Made by a program: the position numbers and the translations under genes. DNA of 7,037 nucleotides, from the NCBI GenBank assembly GCA_902463875.1, contig CABQHR010000093.1, positions 1 through 7,037 of the forward strand, given 5' to 3'. The stretch is from an uncultured Collinsella sp. (lineage in GTDB: Bacteria > Actinomycetota > Coriobacteriia > Coriobacteriales > Coriobacteriaceae). The notes below the pieces were generated by a model that made no database searches, was not told the DNA's origin, and saw only the letters and a program-made list of their open reading frames with translations. How positions within the stretch are numbered: position 1 is the first letter of the stretch; each line of letters starts with the position of its first letter. Shown here one piece after another: positions 1 to 6,558 of this stretch.

Positions 1-380
1 CGCTGCTCAACGCACTGGCCGACCGCATCATCGCGGTGCGCGGCAACTGCGACGCTGAGGTCGACCAGATGGTCCTCGACTTCCCCGTCATGGCCGACTA
101 CGCCACGCTGTTCGACGAGGCCGGCCGCGAGCTGTTCCTGACACACGGCCACGTCTTTGGCGCCGGCATGCACAACAGCGTCGACCACGCGCCCGCGCTG
201 CCCGAGGGCTCCGCGCTCGTCTACGGCCACACGCACATCAAGGTTAACGAGGCAAGCGAGGCGCACCCGGGCCTGTGGCTCTTCAATCCCGGCAGTGTGA
301 GTATTCCCAAGGACGGTACGCACAGCTATGGCATCTACGAGGGCGGCGCGTTCCGCCACGTGATCCTGGAGGAGGAATAA
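1..380 (+). CDS. yfcE: YfcE-family metallophosphoesterase, 3' part only
   Basis: The reading frame is already open at the left edge, so the start codon and roughly the first 60 residues (including the usual DxH metal motif) lie outside the window; about 125 residues are visible. The visible part follows E. coli YfcE closely: AVRGNCDAEVDQM, then LFLTHGHVFG, then VYGHTHIKV, then LFNPGSVSIPK near the C-terminus. GNCD, THGH and GHTH are metal-binding and catalytic motifs of calcineurin-like phosphoesterases, the family of small cytosolic Mn-dependent phosphodiesterases. The physiological substrate is not established for this family. The frame ends with TAA two bases before the mazG ATG, and the mazG ribosome binding site lies inside the last codons, so the two genes are probably co-transcribed and translationally coupled. 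The first ATG/GTG visible in this frame (GTG at 36) is internal and not the true start. Confidence 0.93.
   Translation, partial: LLNALADRIIAVRGNCDAEVDQMVLDFPVMADYATLFDEAGRELFLTHGHVFGAGMHNSVDHAPALPEGSALVYGHTHIKVNEASEAHPGLWLFNPGSVSIPKDGTHSYGIYEGGAFRHVILEEE
368..375 (+). promoter_or_regulatory. Ribosome binding site that fixes the mazG start
   Basis: GGAGGAGG lies 7 bases before the ATG at 383, inside the last codons of the yfcE gene. It decides the mazG start: the frame is open upstream to a start at 275, but that would overlap yfcE by more than 100 bases and has no comparable Shine-Dalgarno. Confidence 0.85.
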
Positions 381-382
381 CC

Positions 383-1243
383 ATGGCGCAGCATATGGCT
401 CAGCAAAATGCCGAGGGCTCGCGCGATTTGTCCACGCTGGTCGACGCGTCGGTCGAGCTGCAGCATCTGGTGCAGACCATCTGGCGTCTGCGTCAGCCCG
501 ATGGCTGCCCGTGGGACCGCGAGCAGACGCACCGCAGCATTGGCAAGAACATGATCGAGGAGGCCTATGAGGCGCTCGATTGCATCGAGGCGGGCGACGC
601 GGCGCATCTGCGCGAGGAGCTGGGCGACGTGCTCATGCAGGTAGTGCTGCATGCGCAGATTGCGGCGGACGCCGGCGAGTTTACGCTTGCCGACGTGGCA
701 CGCGATATCGACGCCAAGCTCATTCGCCGTCATCCGCACGTGTTTGGCGATGCGGATGCCGAGAGCTCCGACGAAGTGCTCAAGATCTGGGACGAGGTCA
801 AACTTGCCGAGAAGGCCGCCAAGGACAAGGCCGTGGCGGCAGGCGAGGCTGCGCCCGAGGGCCTGCTCGACGGCGTGCCCACGCATCTGCCGGCGCTGAT
901 GCAGGCGCAGAAGGTGTCGCGCAAGGCAGCGGCCGTGGGCTTTGAGTGGGAGACGGTCCAGGACGTGTGGGACGAGGTCGCCGAGGAGCGTGCCGAGTTT
1001 GAGGCCGAGGCTCCCGGCTCGCCTGAGCGCGAGATGGAGTTTGGCGACCTGCTCTTTGCCCTGGTCAACGTTGCGCGCAAGGAGGGCATAGACGCCGAGA
1101 GTGCTCTGCGCGCGAGCACGGCCAAGTTCCGCCGTCGCTGGGCTGCGATGGAGGCTGCTGCGCGCGAGGCGGGCGATGACCTCGCCGTCTGCTCAACCGC
1201 TCAACTCAATGACCTGTGGGACCAAGCAAAAGCAAGCGAGTGA
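383..1243 (+). CDS. mazG: Nucleoside triphosphate pyrophosphohydrolase MazG
   Basis: The product is 286 residues; E. coli MazG has 263. MazG hydrolyses (d)NTPs to the monophosphate and pyrophosphate in the cytosol. It clears non-canonical nucleotides and in E. coli also affects ppGpp levels. The first domain shows LRQPDGCPWDREQTH (36-50), then the Mg-binding helices EEAYE (59-63) and EELGD (78-82), then RRHPHVFGD (115-123) and IWDEVK (135-140). The second MazG-like repeat runs from about 170 to 255: LMQAQKVSRKAAAVGFEWE (172-190), EE at 201-202, and FGDLLFALVNVARK (220-233) with D222. Both halves of the two-domain protein are therefore present. The start at 383 is chosen from the GGAGGAGG site and the two-base gap after yfcE. 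The short stretch 1-25 before the conserved domain is poorly conserved and includes a second Met at residue 5. The gene ends in a convergent junction with the DUF4143 ATPase gene. Confidence 0.95.
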   Translation: MAQHMAQQNAEGSRDLSTLVDASVELQHLVQTIWRLRQPDGCPWDREQTHRSIGKNMIEEAYEALDCIEAGDAAHLREELGDVLMQVVLHAQIAADAGEFTLADVARDIDAKLIRRHPHVFGDADAESSDEVLKIWDEVKLAEKAAKDKAVAAGEAAPEGLLDGVPTHLPALMQAQKVSRKAAAVGFEWETVQDVWDEVAEERAEFEAEAPGSPEREMEFGDLLFALVNVARKEGIDAESALRASTAKFRRRWAAMEAAAREAGDDLAVCSTAQLNDLWDQAKASE

Positions 1244-1259
1244 GACCTGCGTCTCTCAC
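1240..1259. terminator. Weak inverted repeat in the mazG / ATPase convergent junction
   Basis: GTGAGA (1240-1245) pairs with TCTCAC (1254-1259); alternatively GAGAC (1242-1246) pairs with GTCTC (1251-1255) around a CTGC loop. It overlaps the mazG stop codon and lies between two convergent genes, where a bidirectional terminator is expected. The plus strand has no T-run after it. The minus strand continues TCGCTTGCTTTTGC, which is only moderately T-rich. The element may end the ATPase transcript, but it is not a canonical intrinsic terminator. Confidence 0.3.
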
Positions 1260-1282
1260 GGCATCCATTCGCAGAGAGGTCT

Positions 1283-2650
1283 CTACAAGCAAAAGGCCAT
1301 ATACAACGGAAGATGTGCCAGCTGCGCTTCGGCATCCCACTCGAGTTGTTTAGGGTGCAACACGTAAGCCGTCCCAATCTTCTTGTTAAAGCGCGCGCGG
1401 AATCGGTCGAGGGAGATGGTTCCGTATCTGCGTGGCGACTTAACTTCGATGGGGCTGATGCGCGGCTTTCCGGCGGCATTGACATAGGGTCGGGTAACGA
1501 GGAAGTCGATTTCCATGCGCTCCTCCCCCTCCTTCTTTCCGCTTTGGAAATAAAAGAAGAGCCTGTGTCCATTGGCCTTTAGAGATTGGGCAACGTAGTT
1601 TTCGGTAAGCATTCCTTCGTTCAATCCGATGTCGCCGCGAAGCACGGCCCTGTAAACGTCTTCATCGGTATCGTTGTTATCAGAGAAGGCAAGCGTTACA
1701 AGCAGGCCGGTGTCTGCCATGTAGCACTTGAGTGCTGTTTGCTCCATGCTGAGTGAAAGGCCCACGCTCGGCTCGCTTGCGGCATAGCAGATATTGGCAA
1801 TTCGCGCGTCTGCCAGCCAAAAGAAGGCTTCTTCGTAGGTGCGCATGCGCGCGTTTTTATCAAGTGAGGAAAGCTTGAATCGCTTTTCGTGCCTAGAGAG
1901 CTGATCCGGGATGCCATCGAGTACGGAGACGACTTTGAATTCATAACCGGTTGCAAAACGAGAGATATCGTTGCGATAGAGCTGGACGATTCGGCGTTTC
2001 GATGCGTCGACGGGCGCAAAAGTGCGCTGTTCAACATAGATGGATACCGGCTCAGGCATGCCGCCTACGAGCATGTATTCGCGCATAAGGGAGAGCGCTC
2101 TGCGATGTAGGGCATCGGGGAGCGGCTTCATTTTGCTAAAGCTCATGCGAATGAGATCGGCCAGCCCCTTTTCGTCCATGCCCCAGAGGAACTCCTCAAA
2201 GTCGAGGGGCTCAAGTTCCAAAGACTCTTCCTCGGACGGGATGACGATATCTTTAATGTTCTGCTTGATGCTGAGCAGGGATCCAGTTTCGATGTAGTCG
2301 TAACGTCCGTCTGCAATGAGATACTTGATGAGTCCGCGTGCTTGCGGGTACATCTGGACCTCGTCAAAGACGATAAGCGTCTCGTGCTCATAGAGTTTGA
2401 CGTTATAGAAAACCGAGAGATAGAGGAAGAGCGAGTCGAAGTCAGTGCGATAGTCCTCAAAATATTGCTTAACTTCGGCAGGTGCTTGAAAGAAATCAAT
2501 GACAAGGCAGGACTTGTATTCGGTTTCTCCAAACGTGCGGGCAAGCGTGCTCTTGCCGACGCGGCGGGCTCCTTCAATAAGAAGTGCTGTTTTACCAGCG
2601 CTTTCATGCTTCCATTTTAGTAGTGTGTCATAGGCTTTTCGTTTAAGCAT
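1283..2650 (-). CDS. AAA+ ATPase with C-terminal DUF4143 domain
   Basis: The product is 455 residues. The N-terminal AAA domain has a Walker A motif, GARRVGKST (27-35), a Walker B motif, LIVFDE (92-97), followed by VQMYPQAR, and a sensor-like YIETGSLLSI (119-128). The C-terminal part matches DUF4143: MADTGLL, then LTENYVAQSL, then EIDFLV (380-385) and PIEVKS (400-405). The latter two give a D382...E402-x-K404 arrangement like the PD-(D/E)XK nuclease fold. This family is widespread in gut and oral bacteria, often mobile, and its role is unknown; no function can be assigned. The ATG at 2650 is preferred because GAGG (plus-strand 2656-2659) lies 5 bases upstream. The frame also stays open to a GTG at 2698, but that would translate two of the upstream repeats. 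Two 60-base rows inside the gene (1921 and 2581) contain only 26 and 25 G+C, against 46 in a row of eno (3601), so the gene is compositionally foreign. It is complete, with no frameshift, and is convergent with mazG. Confidence 0.9.
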   Translation of the reverse strand: MLKRKAYDTLLKWKHESAGKTALLIEGARRVGKSTLARTFGETEYKSCLVIDFFQAPAEVKQYFEDYRTDFDSLFLYLSVFYNVKLYEHETLIVFDEVQMYPQARGLIKYLIADGRYDYIETGSLLSIKQNIKDIVIPSEEESLELEPLDFEEFLWGMDEKGLADLIRMSFSKMKPLPDALHRRALSLMREYMLVGGMPEPVSIYVEQRTFAPVDASKRRIVQLYRNDISRFATGYEFKVVSVLDGIPDQLSRHEKRFKLSSLDKNARMRTYEEAFFWLADARIANICYAASEPSVGLSLSMEQTALKCYMADTGLLVTLAFSDNNDTDEDVYRAVLRGDIGLNEGMLTENYVAQSLKANGHRLFFYFQSGKKEGEERMEIDFLVTRPYVNAAGKPRISPIEVKSPRRYGTISLDRFRARFNKKIGTAYVLHPKQLEWDAEAQLAHLPLYMAFCL

Positions 2651-2660
2651 GGCTACCTCG

Positions 2661-2745
2661 TGCACGATATCCAGAACTTTTATAACCTGATTATGCACGA
2701 TATCCAGAACTTCAGACCCTTAGATTTGCACGATATCCAGAACTT
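2661..2745. repeat. Three identical 19-base direct repeats, 33-base period
   Basis: TGCACGATATCCAGAACTT occurs without a mismatch at 2661-2679, 2694-2712 and 2727-2745. The start-to-start distance is exactly 33 both times, and the 14-base spacers are unrelated to each other. A partial copy of the left end (TGCATGAT, 7 of 8) follows at 2746. Each repeat contains the palindrome GATATC. The array begins 10 bases upstream of the chosen start of the DUF4143 ATPase. The spacer between copies one and two holds the AT-rich sequence that reads CATAAT and TATAAA on the minus strand, so a promoter for the ATPase gene may be flanked by repeats. A period of about three helical turns would put all copies on one face of the DNA, as expected for binding sites of one protein (operator or iteron type). 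This role is an inference; the repeats themselves are seen directly. Confidence 0.9.
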
Positions 2746-2757
2746 TGCATGATGTGA

Positions 2758-2838
2758 AAGCACATTATTGGCTCTTACATTCGCAAGTCGGGTAAAGACG
2801 GTATGCGGATTGGAGATTTTAATGGAGAGGACCTCTAG
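2758..2838 (+). pseudogene. Possible C-terminal remnant of a lost gene
   Basis: After a TGA at 2755 there are 26 sense codons ending in TAG at 2836-2838. They read KHIIGSYIRKSGKDGMRIGD and end FNGEDL. The peptide is well mixed and protein-like and has no start codon at its beginning, so it could be the tail of a decayed gene brought in with the neighbouring ATPase gene. I do not recognise the family, and a stretch this short can arise by chance. A second frame here has GGAG (2812-2815) and an ATG at 2822 but runs only 11 codons. Nothing else coding is evident between 2746 and 2937. Confidence 0.2.
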
Positions 2839-2904
2839 AGATGAATGCCTGGTGTAAAAACAAGGGCCCTAAAGAATGATTTCTCCAATTCATATGTATC
2901 CCTC

Positions 2905-2937
2905 GGCTAACTTAGGGCATAATGCAAAAAGTGCGAC

Positions 2938-2949
<12 letters not shown>
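2905..2949 (+). repeat. Ten-base direct repeat around the putative eno promoter
   Basis: GGCTAACTTA occurs at 2905-2914 and again at 2940-2949, 35 bases apart. One copy lies directly upstream of the CATAAT element and the other downstream of the presumed transcription start. Flanking placement suggests paired operator sites, but no binding protein can be named and a ten-base repeat may be chance. Confidence 0.35.
2918..2923 (+). promoter_or_regulatory. Putative -10 element of the eno promoter
   Basis: CATAAT differs from the TATAAT consensus at one base and stands out in an otherwise GC-rich lead-in to eno, about 100 bases before the start codon. No convincing TTGACA-like -35 is found at 16-18 bases upstream. 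The call rests on the -10 alone. If it is right, transcription would start near 2930 and leave a leader of about 94 bases. Confidence 0.35.
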
Positions 2950-4313
<1,364 letters not shown>

Positions 4314-4385
4314 ACGGGCGAATTTGGCGAGGGGGAGGCTGACTCGGTTCCGCCCCGCCTTGGCTGGATGCTGCAAAGCGCCATG

Positions 4386-4417
4386 GGCGCTGGGCCATAT
4401 GGCTCAGCGCCTTTTTT
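4386..4417 (+). terminator. Intrinsic terminator after eno
   Basis: GGCGCTGGGCC (4386-4396) pairs with GGCTCAGCGCC (4401-4411) over an ATAT loop. This gives an eleven-pair stem with one G-U pair, directly followed by six T (4412-4417). It is a textbook Rho-independent terminator and separates eno from the ftsB-like gene. A second hairpin, AGCGCC (4377-4382) with GGCGCT (4386-4391), would compete for the left arm of the stem. Confidence 0.9.
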
Positions 4418-4459
4418 ATGTCGAGCAAAGGCTGGCGAAGGCGGTGCGGGTGCTCGTGC

Positions 4460-4465
4460 TATAAC
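4460..4465 (+). promoter_or_regulatory. Possible -10 element for the ftsB-like / ppx pair
   Basis: TATAAC lies about 45 bases before the ftsB-like start and just downstream of the eno terminator, where a new promoter is needed. No good -35 hexamer is visible at the right distance, so the call is tentative. Confidence 0.3.
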
Positions 4466-4508
4466 TAAAGGACTTAGCGCAAACAAACCTCAACCGCACA
4501 AGGCGCAC

Positions 4509-5270
4509 ATGGATCAGATTTACGACAACAGGTACTATTCCGCCGGTTCGCGCGAGCCGTCGCCTCGCCGTGCGCGCACGGTGCAGCTCGGTGGGTCCGC
4601 CTACGCCGGCGTCGACCGCTCCACGCAGCGCCCGGCAAGTACCTCGCGCCCCAATGCTCAAGTGAATACTTCGACAGATGGACCGGTGCGCCCGGCACGT
4701 TCGTCGCATGCGTCGCGTCCCTCGACTCAGACACACGACAAATCGAGCAGACCTTCGAGCCGTCTTTCGGGCTCGGACTTTATGCGCTACGCCAACGACA
4801 ACGCGGTGGTCAAGGTGATCTATGACTTTACGCATGGCTCTCTGCGTCCGCTGTTTATCGGTATCGTGGTGGCGCTGGTGCTCGTGAGCCTGTATTTTCC
4901 CGTGCGCGATCTGTACGTGGCAAAGCGTTCGAGCGATATCTTGGCCAAGCAGGTCGAGATTCGCCAGCAATACAATGATGAGCTGCAAAAAAGCGTCGAC
5001 AAGCTGCTCTCGGAGGAGGGTATCAAGGACGCGGCGTCCGAGGACCTGGGCCTGGTGATGCCCGGCGAGAAGAAGATTGACGTGCTGGGCTTGGACGACG
5101 ATTCGGACTCGTCGTCGAGCAAAAAGTCCTCAAACGCCAAGAAGGCCAGCGAAGTGGCCAAGGAAATCGAAGAAGTCGGCAAGGACGCGCCGTGGTACAT
5201 CCAGGCGCTCGACATGCTGTTTGGGTTTAACGGCGTCGAGGGTCAGACGGTCGTGTCCAACGGCAAATAG
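4509..5270 (+). CDS. FtsB/DivIC-family cell division protein
   Basis: The product is 253 residues. FtsB/DivIC proteins are single-pass membrane proteins of the FtsQLB division complex and act at the septum. Residues 1-113 form a long cytoplasmic tail rich in Arg, Ser, Thr and Pro, probably disordered. One membrane segment follows at about 114-131 (PLFIGIVVALVLVSLYFP). Next comes a short coiled-coil-like helix (about 138-170) and the family's DAASEDLGLVMPGE (174-187), equivalent to the usual ARExLGxVxPGE. The tail beyond 190 has an acidic/serine run (DDDSDSSSSKK) and a charged helix, both longer than in compact FtsB proteins. The ATG at 4509 has AAGG a few bases upstream. The frame is open upstream to 4368, but that would place translation through the eno terminator and has no ribosome site. 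The position between eno and ppx matches the actinobacterial cluster (Rv1024 in M. tuberculosis). Family membership is well supported; the exact FtsB versus DivIC naming is not. Confidence 0.85.
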   Translation: MDQIYDNRYYSAGSREPSPRRARTVQLGGSAYAGVDRSTQRPASTSRPNAQVNTSTDGPVRPARSSHASRPSTQTHDKSSRPSSRLSGSDFMRYANDNAVVKVIYDFTHGSLRPLFIGIVVALVLVSLYFPVRDLYVAKRSSDILAKQVEIRQQYNDELQKSVDKLLSEEGIKDAASEDLGLVMPGEKKIDVLGLDDDSDSSSSKKSSNAKKASEVAKEIEEVGKDAPWYIQALDMLFGFNGVEGQTVVSNGK

Positions 5271-5290
5271 CGCCCGGAGGGGAGCCCGCA

Positions 5291-6292
5291 ATGACAAATT
5301 GCAAACGCTATAAGGTGGCCGCGATCGACCTGGGAACGGTGTCGTCGCGACTGGTGTTGGCCCAGGTCGAGGGCGGAGCGATTGTGGAATCGTCCAAGCA
5401 TACCGAGATTACCGACCTGGGCGAGGGCGTGGACGCGACGGGCCGCTTTTGCGAGGCGGCTGTCGAGCGTGTGCTCGCTGCGTGCCGCATGTTTGTGGAC
5501 GAGGCCCGTGCCTTTGGGGCCGTGTGCGTCTGCACCACGTGCACGAGTGCCGCGCGCGATGCGTCCAATGCCGCGCTGCTGTTGGACGGCCTGCGCGATC
5601 TGGGGCTTGAGCCACAGGTGATTCCGGGCGAGGTCGAGGCGCGCCTGACGTTTTTCGGCGTGGCGCACGACTTTGCCGGCGAGCGCATCATTGTTGCCGA
5701 TTCGGGCGGCGGATCCACGGAGCTCGCGACTGGCGTGTACGCGCCGGAGCGCGGCGTCTTTGCGCTGGAGGGAACGCGCTCACTGGACATCGGTTGCCGC
5801 CGCGTGACGGAGCGGTTTTTCTCGGCGCTGCCACCCGCGGATGGCGAGCTTTCAGCCGCCGCTGCGTGGTCGGGCGAGCAGTTCGCCGCCTATTTTGAGG
5901 GCCTGCCCAGCGACTTTGAGCATGCAGAGCGCCTGGTCGCCGTGGGCGGCACCGTCACCACGCTCGTGGCACTGGTTCACGAGCTGGAACCGTACGATTC
6001 GAGCTTTGTGCACCTATGCGAGCTGTCGCTGGAGCAGGTCTCGGCCGCTATCGAGCGCATGTCTGTGTTGGACGCGGAAGGCATCGCCACGCTACCGGGT
6101 GTACAGCCCAAACGCGCGGGCGTGATTCTGGCCGGCGCCGTGGTGATCCGCGAGCTCATGCGTGCCGGCGGCTACAAGACGCTCACCGTAAGCGAGAACA
6201 GCCTACTCGCCGGCATGGCCGCCACCATCAACGAGACCCTCGACGGCACAACCCCCACCATCGGCTGGACCCCCAGCCTCAACGCCCTTTAA
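5291..6292 (+). CDS. Ppx/GppA-family exopolyphosphatase / pppGpp phosphohydrolase
   Basis: The product is 333 residues, the short two-subdomain form without the C-terminal HD-like domain of E. coli Ppx. The family removes terminal phosphate from polyphosphate or converts pppGpp to ppGpp in the cytosol; which one applies here cannot be told from sequence. Visible actin-like-fold motifs are the first phosphate loop AAIDLGTVSSRLVLA (10-24), IPGEVEARLTFFGVA (111-125) covering the catalytic glutamate region, the second phosphate loop VADSGGGSTELATG (135-148), SLDIGCRRVTERFF (164-177), and VAVGGTVTTLVAL (216-228). The C-terminal LPGVQPKRAGVILAGA (268-283) and LTVSENSLLAGM (298-309) are also typical. 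In the first loop, GTVSSR replaces the commoner GTNS(T/S)R. GGAGGGGAG (5277-5285) lies 5 bases before the ATG. The gap to the ftsB-like stop is only 20 bases, so the two genes are probably one operon. No DUF501 gene sits between them. Confidence 0.93.
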   Translation: MTNCKRYKVAAIDLGTVSSRLVLAQVEGGAIVESSKHTEITDLGEGVDATGRFCEAAVERVLAACRMFVDEARAFGAVCVCTTCTSAARDASNAALLLDGLRDLGLEPQVIPGEVEARLTFFGVAHDFAGERIIVADSGGGSTELATGVYAPERGVFALEGTRSLDIGCRRVTERFFSALPPADGELSAAAAWSGEQFAAYFEGLPSDFEHAERLVAVGGTVTTLVALVHELEPYDSSFVHLCELSLEQVSAAIERMSVLDAEGIATLPGVQPKRAGVILAGAVVIRELMRAGGYKTLTVSENSLLAGMAATINETLDGTTPTIGWTPSLNAL

Positions 6293-6305
6293 CCATCCCC
6301 TCATA

Positions 6306-6372
6306 AGTTGCGGTGAAATACGGACTAAAATCGCCCTTTCGGGCCCCAAACAGTCCCTATTCCACCGCAACT
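6306..6372. repeat. 67-base imperfect palindrome downstream of ppx
   Basis: AGTTGCGGTG (6306-6315) pairs perfectly with CACCGCAACT (6363-6372). The arms continue with AATA/TATT and GGACT/AGTCC, giving 19 of 21 positions paired with two single mismatches. A second small stem, GCCC (6333-6336) with GGGC (6341-6344), forms the tip. No T-run follows on either strand, so it is not a standard terminator. It resembles a REP/BIME-like or small non-autonomous palindromic element, or a structured 3' end for the ppx transcript. Nothing else is seen between the ppx stop and the terminator at 6393. Confidence 0.75.
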
Positions 6373-6392
6373 CACCATCTGTATCGGCATCC

Positions 6393-6432
6393 AAAAGAAA
6401 CGGGCCCGCATCCCCAGGGGACACGGGCCCGT
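6393..6432 (-). terminator. Intrinsic terminator of tRNA-Leu, minus strand
   Basis: ACGGGCCCG (6400-6408) and CGGGCCCGT (6424-6432) form a perfect nine-pair stem, with an extra CCC/GGG stem inside the loop. Read on the minus strand the stem is followed by TTTCTTT (plus-strand 6393-6399). It lies 10 bases past the CCA end of the tRNA gene, so it ends that transcript. The plus strand has no T-run after it. Confidence 0.85.
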
Positions 6433-6442
6433 AACCAATACA

Positions 6443-6527
6443 TGGTAGGGGCGGTGGGACTCGAACCCACAATCCTTGCGGCGAGAGATTTTAAGTCTCC
6501 TGCGTATGCCAATTCCGCCACGCCCCC
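6443..6527 (-). tRNA. tRNA-Leu (anticodon UAA)
   Basis: On the minus strand the gene starts GGGGGCGTGGCGGAATTGG and ends CCGCCCCTACCA. GGGGGCG pairs with CGCCCCT (one G-U pair), the discriminator is A, and CCA is encoded. The anticodon stem GGAGA/TCTCT encloses the loop CTTAAAA, giving anticodon TAA (plus-strand 6491-6493), which reads UUA/UUG leucine codons. GTGGGTTCGAGTCCCAC is a normal T arm. The 85-base length reflects the long variable arm of class II tRNAs. UUA is rare in the GC-rich genes here. Confidence 0.97.
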
Positions 6528-6558
6528 GTGAGACTAGAAGTCTAGCACAAGCCGTCCG

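Noticed and set aside
275..382. An upstream extension of mazG to a start at 275.
   Set aside because: It would overlap the conserved end of yfcE in another frame, and the strong GGAGGAGG site points to the ATG at 383.
335..886. Minus-strand open frame of 183 codons across mazG.
   Set aside because: It is antisense to well-supported MazG and YfcE coding sequence and shows no domain of its own.
2651..2698. The GTG at 2698 as the start of the DUF4143 ATPase.
   Set aside because: The added residues come from the DNA repeats, and GAGG sits at the right distance from the ATG at 2650. It is not fully excluded.
2661..2745. A short CRISPR array, because direct repeats alternate with unique spacers.
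   Set aside because: 19-base repeats with 14-base spacers are too short for known CRISPR arrays, there are only three units, and no cas gene is in the window. Promoter-side protein binding sites fit better.
4368..4508. An upstream extension of the ftsB-like gene to 4368.
   Set aside because: It would run through the eno terminator hairpin and T-run, and it has no ribosome binding site. The ATG at 4509 gives a normal protein.
6531..6543. Hairpin AGACT/AGTCT between the helical-repeat gene and tRNA-Leu as a terminator or processing site.
   Set aside because: The stem has only five pairs with a three-base loop and no T-run on the minus strand, so it is too weak to call.
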